Both the position numbers and the translations under genes were made by a program. A stretch of 64,000 nt of DNA from Spongiibacteraceae bacterium (GTDB lineage Bacteria > Pseudomonadota > Gammaproteobacteria > Pseudomonadales > Dasaniaceae), in assembly GCA_028280715.1 (NCBI GenBank), contig JANQLG010000036.1, positions 22,774 through 86,773 on the forward strand, given 5' to 3'. A model generated the notes under the pieces. That model ran no database searches and was not told the DNA's origin. It worked only from the letters and a program-made list of their open reading frames with translations. Positions 56,409 through 64,000 of this stretch are shown piece by piece (position 1 is the stretch's first letter; the number at the start of each line of letters is the position of its first letter).

Positions 56409-57449
56409 GTGGTTAAAGTTGGAATTGTGGGTGGCACGGGCTATACCGGTGTCGAGCTGTTGCGGATATTGGTGAATCATCCGCAGGCAGAGGTCGTGGT
56501 GATTACGTCGAGAGCGGAAGAAGGGCTTCGTGTCGATGAACTATACCCCAATCTGCGCGGTCATTTAGATCTGCGATTCTCACAGCCTGATCCCAGCGTA
56601 TTGTCTCAATGCGATGTGGTGTTTTTTGCCACGCCGCATAATGTAGCGATGAAGATGATGCCGGAATTATTGGCGATGGATACACGGGTAGTCGATTTGT
56701 CTGCTGATTTTCGTATCCGGGATGCTGAATTGTGGTCGAAGTGGTATGGAGAACCACATGCCTGTCCGGAGTTACTGTCCGAGGCTGTTTATGGTCTGCC
56801 AGAATTTAATCGCGAGGCAATTGCCAATGCCAAGCTGGTGGCGTGCCCGGGTTGTTATCCTACTTCAGTACAACTGGGTCTTATGCCGTTATTGGAAAAT
56901 AAACTGGTGGATATTTCTCGGTTGATTTCAAACTCGGCTTCTGGCGTCAGTGGTGCTGGTCGTCAGGCCAAGATCGATAATTTATTTTCCGAAGTGAGCG
57001 ATAGTTTTAAGGCTTATGGTGTGGCGGGGCATCGGCATCTCCCTGAAATTGAGCAGGGTCTTAGTGATATGGCATCTGAACCTGTGTCTTTGACTTTTGT
57101 GCCGCATTTGTTGCCGATGATACGGGGTATTCAGTCGACACTGTATGCCGAGCTTAACGATGAAACTGTGAGCCTGGACAGCATTCAGGCTATGTTTGAA
57201 GAGCGCTATGCCGATGAGCCCTTTGTAGATGTGTTACCACTGGGCAGTCATCCGCAAACGCGTTCGGTGAAGGGTGCTAATACCTGTCGGGTAGCAGTGC
57301 ACAGGCCACAGCAGCGTAATACTATTGTTGTACTGTCGGTGATTGATAATTTGGTTAAGGGTGCCTCGGGCCAGGCAGTTCAGAATATGAATATTATGCT
57401 GGGTTTGGAAGAAACGGCCGGCCTGGAAACGGTAGCATTAATTCCCTGA
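56409..57449 (+). CDS. argC: N-acetyl-gamma-glutamyl-phosphate reductase
   Basis: A 346-residue ArgC of arginine synthesis. NADP-binding [15 protein letters not shown] lies at residues 5-19. The catalytic cysteine is Cys149 in ACPGCYPT, and the late [11 protein letters not shown] histidine is present. The start is GTG at 56409; GAAGAGG stands 7-13 bases ahead. It heads a run of genes ending in erpA, with spacing of 25-120 bases, the same neighbours as in Pseudomonas. Confidence 0.95.
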   Translation: MVKVGIVGGTGYTGVELLRILVNHPQAEVVVITSRAEEGLRVDELYPNLRGHLDLRFSQPDPSVLSQCDVVFFATPHNVAMKMMPELLAMDTRVVDLSADFRIRDAELWSKWYGEPHACPELLSEAVYGLPEFNREAIANAKLVACPGCYPTSVQLGLMPLLENKLVDISRLISNSASGVSGAGRQAKIDNLFSEVSDSFKAYGVAGHRHLPEIEQGLSDMASEPVSLTFVPHLLPMIRGIQSTLYAELNDETVSLDSIQAMFEERYADEPFVDVLPLGSHPQTRSVKGANTCRVAVHRPQQRNTIVVLSVIDNLVKGASGQAVQNMNIMLGLEETAGLETVALIP

Positions 57450-57474
57450 TTGATAGCAGCAATACATTACGATT

Positions 57475-58221
57475 ATGAACTCAGTGACTGGTAGCAAACA
57501 ATTTCGTTCTATAGTGGTGCAACATCGCCCGGGAAAAAATGCGTCGATTGTTGCTGTTTTACTCGTGTTGTTAGTTGTCAGTTGTAGTTTGTTTTTCTGG
57601 TTGGGTGGGCAATCTTATCGCGAAGAGCTAACGGAGTTAACCGCAGAGCTGTCGGAACTTAAGCAGCAGTTTCAGGAATTGGATAAAAATTATCAGAGTG
57701 CGAGTCAGCAATTGGCTAATCAAACACTGGGTGCTGAGGTTGACCGGCAAGCGGTTGAGGAAATACGTGCGGTTGTACGCGAACATAAGCAGACCATTAC
57801 TGAGCTCAACGAAGAGATTACCTTCTATAAAGGTTTGATGGCACCGACTGAACGCGAACGTGGTTTGGGTATTCGCAGTTGGGAAATTTATCCGACTAAT
57901 GACCCGGATCGCTATCAATTTAAATTGGTGATGCAGCAGTTGGCGCTAAACCACACAGTATTGACCGGTTCAGTGTCGATAATTTTGGTAGGCAAACAAG
58001 CAGGTATTGAAGAGAGCTACAGTATTGACCAATTGTCAGAACAGGTTCAGGCTAAAGATGTTCGGCTGCGGTTTAAGTACTTTCAATATATTGATGGAGA
58101 GCTGCAGTTGCCTCCCGGATTTACTGTCGACCGAGTAGATATAGTCGCGCGAGCTAGTAGGCCCAAATCAGTTCAGGTCGAAAAACATTATGGCTGGATA
58201 GTACAGACCGGTAGCGTCTGA
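57475..58221 (+). CDS. Membrane-anchored coiled-coil protein, DUF6776-like
   Basis: A 248-residue protein. One membrane helix (about 25-45, SIVAVLLVLLVVSCSLFFWL) is followed by a coiled coil of about 75 residues (REELTELTAELSELKQQF onward) and a C-terminal beta-rich domain with RGLGIRSWEIYPTN and VRLRFKYFQYIDGELQLP. This architecture between argC and a bactofilin is the DUF6776 family as I remember it. The protein should be bitopic with most mass in the periplasm, and possibly part of the cell-shape apparatus with the bactofilin. Function unknown. Confidence 0.75.
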   Translation: MNSVTGSKQFRSIVVQHRPGKNASIVAVLLVLLVVSCSLFFWLGGQSYREELTELTAELSELKQQFQELDKNYQSASQQLANQTLGAEVDRQAVEEIRAVVREHKQTITELNEEITFYKGLMAPTERERGLGIRSWEIYPTNDPDRYQFKLVMQQLALNHTVLTGSVSIILVGKQAGIEESYSIDQLSEQVQAKDVRLRFKYFQYIDGELQLPPGFTVDRVDIVARASRPKSVQVEKHYGWIVQTGSV

Positions 58222-58259
58222 CAGCCAGCTCAGTCTAATTACATAGAAGGGGTTTAACC

Positions 58260-58661
58260 ATGGCTTTCAATAGCGGACACACAACGACACTGATTTCTTC
58301 CGATACGGAAATAATGGGTGAGCTGAAATTCAGTGGTGATCTCGAAATTCAGGGTTTAGTAAAAGGCAATGTGAGGGCTAAAAGTGACAACTCAGGTTCT
58401 GTGCGGTTGGTTGAGGGCGGGCGAGTAGAGGGTGAAATACACGCGCCAAAGGTGGTTATCAACGGGCAGGTGCAGGGAGATATTCATAGCAGTGAACACG
58501 TTGAGCTGGCTGCCAAGGCGGTGGTTGAAGGCAATGTACATTACAGCCTGATTGAGATGGTGAAGGGGGCTCAGGTTAACGGTAGCCTGGTGTATGCCGG
58601 TAGTGCTAAAAAAGTTGCCGCTGTGGAAGTCGTTAATAATAGTAAGAATATTGCCAGTTAG
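58260..58661 (+). CDS. Bactofilin (polymer-forming cytoskeletal protein)
   Basis: A 133-residue bactofilin. The core is a right-handed beta helix made of short repeats (GDLEIQGLVKGNVRA, GRVEGEIHAPKVVINGQVQGDIHSSEHVELAAKAVVEGNVHYS) with flexible ends. The N-terminal FNSGHTTTLISSDTEIMGELKFSG is the usual membrane-touching start. Bactofilins self-assemble without nucleotide and localise peptidoglycan enzymes. The gene lies 38 bases after the coiled-coil gene and 60 bases before erpA leader; an M23 peptidase gene is close by, a known partner type. Partnership is inferred. Confidence 0.9.
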   Translation: MAFNSGHTTTLISSDTEIMGELKFSGDLEIQGLVKGNVRAKSDNSGSVRLVEGGRVEGEIHAPKVVINGQVQGDIHSSEHVELAAKAVVEGNVHYSLIEMVKGAQVNGSLVYAGSAKKVAAVEVVNNSKNIAS

Positions 58662-58776
58662 GTTTAATTGACTAATTCACTGGGTTTTTAGCATAATCGG
58701 GGCATCAAGTGGTTTTCTGGCATTGATTCCGGTGTCAGTCGGTTTTAAGTGGTTAAACAGTTTGAGAGGCAGTTGT

Positions 58777-59133
58777 ATGTCCGTAGTTGAGCAGTTTGCT
58801 CCTCCATCCGCCCTGATCCTGACCGAGCGTGCGGTAGCTAAGGTTAAAAATCTTGCTGAGCAGGAAGCGAACGATGCGCTGATGTTGCGTGTTTTTGTTA
58901 CTGGTGGGGGTTGTTCCGGTTTTTCCTACGGTTTTACCTTTGACGAAATTGTGGCAGAGGACGATACCGTTGTAGAGAAAGACGGTGTGACAGCTTTGGT
59001 TGATCCGATGAGTTATCAATATTTGGTTGGTGCTGAAGTGGATTACAAGGAGGGGCTGGAAGGAGCACGCTTTGTCATCAATAATCCCAATGCTGAAACC
59101 ACCTGTGGTTGTGGTGCCTCTTTTTCTGTATAA
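58777..59133 (+). CDS. erpA: Iron-sulfur cluster insertion protein ErpA
   Basis: A 118-residue A-type carrier that delivers Fe-S clusters, in E. coli to isoprenoid enzymes and others. The three cysteines are in [11 protein letters not shown] and [11 protein letters not shown], the family's C-X(n)-C-G-C set. The ATG at 58777 is preceded by GAGAGG; a longer frame of 18 codons lacks a match. The gene is in its Pseudomonas position between the bactofilin-side operon and anmK. Confidence 0.95.
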   Translation: MSVVEQFAPPSALILTERAVAKVKNLAEQEANDALMLRVFVTGGGCSGFSYGFTFDEIVAEDDTVVEKDGVTALVDPMSYQYLVGAEVDYKEGLEGARFVINNPNAETTCGCGASFSV

Positions 59134-59183
59134 CAACATTTCCCCTGCTCCTTATCTATTAAACATCATGTCTGGAGAGTGTT

Positions 59184-59633
59184 ATGGGTAGGCTGCCAGT
59201 GCTTATATTGCTGCTGCTTTTGGGCTCTCAGGTTTTAGCTCAATTTGTGGTACCGGCTCAGGAAACGGCTCCGCGCTATCTGGCTCGTATTGAGTTACAT
59301 AAAGTAGAAGAATTGCAGGATGCACTGGATCGAGCCGATACCCTGTTTAATTCAGGAAACTTTGTGCCCGGTCAGGATCAGCCGGTCGCCTTTATTCTGC
59401 ATGGTCCTGAAGCGTTGGCCCTATTGAAGGCTAACTACAGTCAGAATAAATCTATAGTTGATCTGGCTGCTCGCCTTAGTGCTTTTAAAGTGGTTGATAT
59501 CCAAGTATGTGAGACTTGGATGGGCAATCAATTGTTATCCGTTGACCAGCTTCCGCCTTTCATTGGTACGATACCTTATGGCCCTCAAGAAAAGCAGCGC
59601 ATGCTAAAAGAAGAGGGGTATGTCTACTTTTGA
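59184..59633 (+). CDS. Exported DsrE-like fold protein
   Basis: A 149-residue protein with a signal peptide (residues 1-19, cleavage after VLA). The rest has the beta-alpha pattern of a DsrE/F-like domain: RIELHKVEELQDALDRADTL, then VAFILHGPEALALLK and DIQVCETWMG, in which one cysteine is in the usual place. The DsrE sulfur-relay role needs further cysteines that are missing, so this is probably a family relative with another task. It follows erpA after 50 bases and TGGAGAG precedes its ATG. Co-expression with erpA is possible. Confidence 0.68.
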   Translation: MGRLPVLILLLLLGSQVLAQFVVPAQETAPRYLARIELHKVEELQDALDRADTLFNSGNFVPGQDQPVAFILHGPEALALLKANYSQNKSIVDLAARLSAFKVVDIQVCETWMGNQLLSVDQLPPFIGTIPYGPQEKQRMLKEEGYVYF

Positions 59634-59687
59634 TGCGAGAGGCCAAACCGATCTCAGTCTTGGGGTTGGGTCGTTAATTCAGATAGT

Positions 59688-60806
59688 TTACGCTGGGTAA
59701 ATCGCGCCGAGAATCACTTCTGATGTTGCTCCTGTGATTGCTGTTGTATTGATGGGGCGCTGTTCCATAGCTTGCTTTGCCAGCCAGGCAAAGGCGGCGG
59801 CTTCCACCCATTCGGCGGCAATGCCTAACAGATTAGTATTGGCAACAATGCGTGGGTGCAACAGACTTTCTAAGCGCAGCATAAGCTGAGTGTTATAAGC
59901 ACCACCACCACAGATATACACTTCATTAACTATGTTGGGCAGTTGATTGATGGCATCGGCGATGGTGGTTGCCGTTAATTCCAGTAAAGTGGCCTGTACA
60001 TCGTTAGCTGCATAGTCATAACCAGTTAATTGGTCTTCTAGCCAACTCAGGTTAAATACTTCGCGCCCTGTGCTTTTAGGTGCTTGTAGGTTGAAATAGG
60101 GATGTTGGCTTAATTGTTTTAGTAGTTCAGCCTGAACGGCGCCACTGGCGGCCCATGATCCATTGCGGTCGTAATGTTGCTGTTTGTGCTTTTGTATCCA
60201 GCTGTCCATGAGCACATTGCCTGGTCCTGTGTCGAAACCCAGTTCGCAATTATGCTGTGTTAACAGTGTGACATTAGCTATGCCGCCAATGTTCACGATC
60301 GTTCGATTAGTCGTGTCAGATGCGAAGGCGGCGCGATGAAAGGCTGGCGCTAAAGGTGCGCCTTGTCCTCCTGCGGCCATATCCCTGCGGCGAAAATCAG
60401 CAACTGTAGTGATTTGCGTTTCGTAGCTGATTACATTGGGGTCGCCTATCTGCACAGTAAAGCTATTTTCAGCAAGGCCGGGACGATGACGAATAGTTTG
60501 ACCGTGGCTGCCGATGGCAGTGATGTGGTCGCGGTTAAACTCACTTGAATCAATAAGTGTGAGGGTTGCCTTGGCAAATTCTCTTCCAAGTTGCTTGTCG
60601 GCAATGCCCATTACTTCTATTTCATTGTTGCCAGGCTGGCACAGAGAGATTAATTGTTCGCGAAGTGCGGAAGGAATTTTGTGCTCTATGGCATGAAGTA
60701 GTTGGCACTGATTGTTATTAATGACAACTATTGCTGCGTCAATGCTGTCGAGACTGGTGCCAGACATAAGTCCTATATATAAGTCTTCCTTAGGTTGTGG
60801 CATCAA
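59688..60806 (-). CDS. anmK: Anhydro-N-acetylmuramic acid kinase
   Basis: A 372-residue AnmK that phosphorylates and opens 1,6-anhydro-MurNAc in cell-wall recycling. GLMSGTSLDSIDAAIV at residues 12-27, GSHGQTIRHRPG, and VNIGGIANVTLL, GFDTGPGNVLMD are all characteristic; the catalytic Asp is in DTGPGN. CGGGAYNTQLML follows near the C-terminus. Its start overlaps the stop of the M23 peptidase gene by four bases (ATGA), so the two form an operon in peptidoglycan metabolism. Convergent with the DsrE-like gene. Confidence 0.95.
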   Translation of the reverse strand: MMPQPKEDLYIGLMSGTSLDSIDAAIVVINNNQCQLLHAIEHKIPSALREQLISLCQPGNNEIEVMGIADKQLGREFAKATLTLIDSSEFNRDHITAIGSHGQTIRHRPGLAENSFTVQIGDPNVISYETQITTVADFRRRDMAAGGQGAPLAPAFHRAAFASDTTNRTIVNIGGIANVTLLTQHNCELGFDTGPGNVLMDSWIQKHKQQHYDRNGSWAASGAVQAELLKQLSQHPYFNLQAPKSTGREVFNLSWLEDQLTGYDYAANDVQATLLELTATTIADAINQLPNIVNEVYICGGGAYNTQLMLRLESLLHPRIVANTNLLGIAAEWVEAAAFAWLAKQAMEQRPINTTAITGATSEVILGAIYPA

Positions 60807-62152
60807 AGTGTAGAGCTGCCAGTGTTTTGCTCGGTTTTTGCCAGCTGGCTATGGCTTTTAATTGCTGCCAGTTGAACCTGAAGGCCGCTGATTTGAGTAA
60901 GGAAGAGTTCCTTTTCGGATTCATCAAGGCTTTTGGCTTTAGGAAGTTTTTTCAAAATTGTGCGGGGATTGCGATGTACGCCGTTGACTAAAAATTCGTA
61001 GTGCAAGTGAGGCCCAGTGGCATAACCAGTCGAGCCTACCCAGCCGATAATTTGTTGTTGTTTGACCTTCTGGCCCTTGCGTACGCCGCGCTTATGCAGG
61101 TGTAGATATTTTGTTTGGTATTGTGTGCCGTGGTTGATGACAATATAGTTGCCATTAGCTTTGGTGTAACCTGCCTGAATGACACGGCCATCACCAGCGG
61201 CGAAAACAGGAGTGCCTGTGGCTGCTGCGTAGTCAATGCCGCGATGAGGTCTGTTGGTTTTAAAAATAGGGTGCAGTCTTTTCAAATTAAAGCTTGAACT
61301 GATTCTGGTGAAGTCGACCGGCGAGCGCAGGAAAGCTTTTTTCATACTGACGCCTTTCTCGTTAAAGTAACCCACGCTGCCGTCAGGGTGCACATAACGA
61401 TAAGCGGTATAGGTTTCGCCGCGGTTAGTGAACTGTGCTGCCAGAATGGGGCCATTATTCAGTTTTTCTTCGTCCAGGTAATGCTCTTCATAAAGTAGTG
61501 TGAAGTTGTCGCCAGCGCGTACGTCGTAGACAAAGTCGATCACGCCGCCGAACACATTGGCTAATTCCATTATTAAGTCTTGGGATAATCCGTTGCTTTG
61601 AGCTGCTGTATATAACGAACTGGAAATGATAGCGCTGCTGTAATTGTGTCGGACTTCGGGTTCTCGCTGAATAATGGTAGAGCTAAAGCCACTCGCATTG
61701 CGTTCATACAGTGTGGTTTCCAAGCGGTTGTGAATATGTTGTAGTGCTTGCAGTTCGCCCTGGTCATCGATTTGGAAGGCCATTTTCTGCCCAGGGTATA
61801 AGCGCAGTAGGTCTTTGGAGTTTTTGCTGCTGATAACTAATTCGTGAACGTCGCTTGCTCCCAGCGAGGCTCGTTGGAAAATTTTACTGAGGTTGTCGCC
61901 ATTTTGGATAGTTTCTTCATGCCAGGGGATTTCCAGAACGGGCTCGGGAATATCGGGTTCTGGTTGCTTATCTTCAAGGCTGAGTTCAATGGGTTGGCTG
62001 GTTCTTAGTGCCTGCGCGCTTTCATTGGGTGTCAGCATGAGGGCGATAAAGGTAATCGCAATGATAACGCTGGCAATGGCGAGGTGCCTGCGCGGGAATT
62101 CTGCCACTAACTGGTTCAGCGTGGTTTTTGGCTTTCTCGGTGTTGCTTGCAT
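60803..62152 (-). CDS. M23 family peptidoglycan endopeptidase (MepM-like)
   Basis: A 449-residue cell-envelope enzyme with an N-terminal membrane anchor (LAIASVIIAITFIALMLTP). An OapA/LysM-like part (about 75-125, TIQNGDNLSKIFQRASLG) binds the wall. The LytM domain has the zinc ligands in HRGIDYA (His and Asp) and GPHLHYEF (HxH). All catalytic residues are present, so the enzyme should be active, in contrast to EnvC-type activators. It is co-transcribed with anmK and divergent from tyrS as in Pseudomonas. Likely cleaves crosslinks during growth. Confidence 0.92.
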   Translation of the reverse strand: MQATPRKPKTTLNQLVAEFPRRHLAIASVIIAITFIALMLTPNESAQALRTSQPIELSLEDKQPEPDIPEPVLEIPWHEETIQNGDNLSKIFQRASLGASDVHELVISSKNSKDLLRLYPGQKMAFQIDDQGELQALQHIHNRLETTLYERNASGFSSTIIQREPEVRHNYSSAIISSSLYTAAQSNGLSQDLIMELANVFGGVIDFVYDVRAGDNFTLLYEEHYLDEEKLNNGPILAAQFTNRGETYTAYRYVHPDGSVGYFNEKGVSMKKAFLRSPVDFTRISSSFNLKRLHPIFKTNRPHRGIDYAAATGTPVFAAGDGRVIQAGYTKANGNYIVINHGTQYQTKYLHLHKRGVRKGQKVKQQQIIGWVGSTGYATGPHLHYEFLVNGVHRNPRTILKKLPKAKSLDESEKELFLTQISGLQVQLAAIKSHSQLAKTEQNTGSSTL

Positions 62153-62418
62153 AAATGCTGATATTGGTTCTAATAAGTAGCGCTAACTATAAGTGATACA
62201 ACAAAAAATAGTTAATTACCTTGATTTGGCAAGGTTTGTCGATTAACTCTGGGACAGCTATCACTATTCGCTTGCTTGCATTTATAACAAGTTGCTGTAT
62301 CTTGCCCCGATTTCGCGTACGCATACTGAAGGTTTTCTGACTGATAATCAATCAGTGTTTGCCGAACGAAATTACCATTTGGTAGGTATGTTATATAGAA
62401 GAAGGTAATAAAATCGCT

Positions 62419-63729
62419 ATGGCAATAGATGGTAAAAGCTTAATAGAAGATTTGCGCGCGCGTGGTTTGATTGCGCAGACTACGGCTGACGAGGTGCTTG
62501 TTGAGCATCTCGATAGTGGTTGTCGCACCCTCTATTGTGGTTTTGATCCTACTGCAGATAGCCTGCATATTGGTAGTCTTGTACCTTTGCTGACTTTGAA
62601 AAGATTTCAAATGGCGGGGCACAAGCCTTTAGCTTTGGTTGGTGGTGCTACTGGGCTAATCGGAGATCCTTCCTTTAAATCTGAAGAACGCAAGCTGAAC
62701 ACGCCGGATGTGGTGGCTGGCTGGGTAGATAAAATTAAATCCCAGGTCAGCCGATTCGTCGATTTTGATTGCGATGAGAATGCTGCCGAGGTGGTAAATA
62801 ATTTGGACTGGATTGGTGGCATGGATGTACTCAGCTTTTTGCGAGATATCGGTAAGCACTTTCCTGTTAACCAAATGATTAAAAAAGAGTCGGTTAAGCA
62901 GCGTATTGAAAGAGAAGGGGAAGGTATCTCCTTTACTGAGTTTACCTATATGATTTTGCAGTCATTGGATTTTGCAGAACTATATAAAAGAAGTAATTGT
63001 ACTCTGCAGATCGGTGGCTCAGATCAGTGGGGTAATATCACCGGTGGCGTCGAGTTGGCCAGGCGACGTTATGGTGGGCAGGTGTTTGGTTTGACCTTGC
63101 CACTGGTAACCAAGGCGGATGGTACTAAATTTGGTAAAACCGAGAGTGGTACCATTTGGTTGGATCCGGCCAAGACCTCGCCTTATGCTTTCTATCAGTT
63201 TTGGCTAAATACCGCAGATGCTGATGTTTACAAATTCCTTCGCTACTTCACTTTCCTCCCGGTTGAGAAGATTGATGTTATTGAGAGTGAGGATCGGTCG
63301 GCACAAGGTAGGCCTCAGGCTCAGGGTGTGTTGGCAGTTGAGATGACTCGTCTCATTCATGGCGAAGAGGGACTTGCGGCAGCGAAAAGAATTACTGATG
63401 CGCTGTTCAGTGGTGATATTTCAGAAATGTCGGCAGATGACTTTGCTCAGTTACGGTTAGATGGTCTTCCTTCCTCGGGTTTGAGTGAAGATCAGTTGGT
63501 GGGTGATGCTTCTTTAATACACCTCATGACCGAAAGTGGAATGGCTTCTTCTGGTAAGCAGGTAAAAGATGCGTTAACGCGCAACTCGGTCCTCATTAAC
63601 GGTAATGCTGTTGGCTTGCAGGACAATATGAATCCTGATCAGCTTTTCGTTAAAGAGAAGGCTTTGTTCGAAAGGTACTTCCTGGTTCGTTTGGGTAAAA
63701 AGAAGTATCACTTGTTTGAGTTCGGCTAG
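62419..63729 (+). CDS. tyrS: Tyrosyl-tRNA synthetase
   Basis: A 436-residue class I synthetase of the E. coli TyrS type. [22 protein letters not shown] is the first motif; HIGS replaces [24 protein letters not shown] and [10 protein letters not shown] bind tyrosine. [10 protein letters not shown] is the KMSKS equivalent. A C-terminal S4-like RNA domain ([19 protein letters not shown]) closes the protein. It is slightly longer than E. coli TyrS at the end. GAAGGTAAT precedes the ATG. The gene is followed by a terminator and the rRNA operon, as in Pseudomonas. Confidence 0.96.
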   Translation: MAIDGKSLIEDLRARGLIAQTTADEVLVEHLDSGCRTLYCGFDPTADSLHIGSLVPLLTLKRFQMAGHKPLALVGGATGLIGDPSFKSEERKLNTPDVVAGWVDKIKSQVSRFVDFDCDENAAEVVNNLDWIGGMDVLSFLRDIGKHFPVNQMIKKESVKQRIEREGEGISFTEFTYMILQSLDFAELYKRSNCTLQIGGSDQWGNITGGVELARRRYGGQVFGLTLPLVTKADGTKFGKTESGTIWLDPAKTSPYAFYQFWLNTADADVYKFLRYFTFLPVEKIDVIESEDRSAQGRPQAQGVLAVEMTRLIHGEEGLAAAKRITDALFSGDISEMSADDFAQLRLDGLPSSGLSEDQLVGDASLIHLMTESGMASSGKQVKDALTRNSVLINGNAVGLQDNMNPDQLFVKEKALFERYFLVRLGKKKYHLFEFG

Positions 63730-63754
63730 TTCGTTTTTTCAAAAAATATCAGCT

Positions 63755-63787
63755 ATAAGAAAGCCCGTTTTATGCGGGCTTTCTTAT
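63755..63787 (+). terminator. Terminator of tyrS
   Basis: ATAAGAAAGCCCG and its exact complement form a 13-bp stem with a seven-base loop. The last part of the arm is TTTCTTAT, giving a T-rich exit. Confidence 0.88.
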
Positions 63788-63879
63788 ATGTTGTGAACCT
63801 TCTCGCTGCTATTACTTTTATTGCGTGCGGACGAAAAATAGCCTCACTGAGATTATTTGAAATTATTTATAAATAGTTG

Positions 63880-63907
63880 TTGCGCCCGAGGCGAGAATCG
63901 TTATAAT
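63880..63907 (+). promoter_or_regulatory. rRNA operon P1-type promoter
   Basis: TTGCGC (63880-63885), 16 bases, TATAAT (63902-63907), then GCGCG. The short 16-base spacer and GC-rich discriminator are those of stringently controlled rRNA promoters. The AT-rich stretch 63840-63876 is a likely UP element. Start of RNA is near 63914. Confidence 0.86.
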
Positions 63908-63913
63908 GCGCGT

Positions 63914-64000
63914 CCCTGTCGAGGAGCTCTTGTTGAGTGTTCTTGGCAATTCCCTGAATCCGAGCGATTAGGGAAGTTCTTTAACAGATAGGATCAAGCA
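63914..64000 (+). other. rRNA leader with boxA, 16S gene expected beyond the edge
   Basis: GTTCTTTAACAG (63976-63987) is the boxA antitermination element (GCTCTTTAACA in E. coli), where Nus factors assemble. The 16S rRNA gene itself is not in the window; it should begin within about 150 bases of the edge. Confidence 0.8.

Overview
The window is a 64 kb piece of a gammaproteobacterial chromosome. Gene order and family membership point to the Pseudomonadales in the wide sense, most likely a marine Cellvibrionales/Spongiibacter-like lineage. This is inferred from synteny shared with Pseudomonas (cbrA-cbrB-small RNA-pcnB-folK-kinase-panB-panC; argC..erpA-anmK-M23 peptidase-tyrS-rRNA operon), a Mg-type HemB, HemJ instead of HemG, and moderate GC content. 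No phage, insertion sequence, CRISPR array or tRNA gene was seen. Almost all of the window is chromosomal core with a few accessory patches.

Layout. 1-6.4 kb: a partial hypothetical gene, a secreted SnoaL-like protein, a molybdenum hydroxylase pair (IorA/IorB type) divergent from a short-chain reductase, and a TetR regulator. 6.4-14.1 kb: an ECF sigma factor and its zinc anti-sigma factor ChrR, divergent from a seven-gene operon (NTF2-like, SDR, FAD amine oxidase-like, DUF1365, cyclopropane-fatty-acid-synthase-like, DUF2878, secreted unknown). Both directions carry a matching TGATCC-N18 promoter, so this looks like a singlet-oxygen/lipid-oxidation stress regulon. 14.2-17.4 kb: a dispersed hairpin repeat, an aminotransferase, dksA and gluQRS.

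17.5-28.3 kb: the carbon-control locus. It holds a CbrX-like small membrane protein, CbrA, CbrB, then a 986-base stretch without protein genes, then pcnB, folK, a deoxynucleoside kinase and panB/panC/panD. The protein-free stretch holds two tandem copies of one module: a triple TGTTAC/GTAACA activator site with identical spacing, a sigma-54 promoter, an A-rich Hfq/Crc-type leader and a conserved hairpin. I read this as two tandem CrcZ-like regulatory RNAs; it is the most interesting signal in the window. A candidate target motif (AATAACAA) sits just before acs.

28.4-49 kb: acs, a MORN-repeat protein, fbp, sfsA, two small regulatory proteins, a PfkB-family (adenosine) kinase, mrcB, a giant FG-GAP/VCBS lipoprotein, modF, a Nudix hydrolase, a PAS chemoreceptor with a perfect FNR/Anr box upstream, two HSL-family esterases and a TetR regulator. 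49-56 kb: two envelope proteins and a haem cluster (hemB, hemL, hemJ) with a divergent ThiD and a ClC transporter. 56.4-63.7 kb: argC, a DUF6776-like coiled-coil protein, a bactofilin, erpA, a DsrE-like protein, anmK, an M23 peptidase and tyrS. The window ends in the promoter and leader of an rRNA operon whose 16S gene should begin just past the edge.

Starts were adjusted by eye where a longer open frame ran into an upstream region. Family assignments come from motif recognition only; no searches were run.
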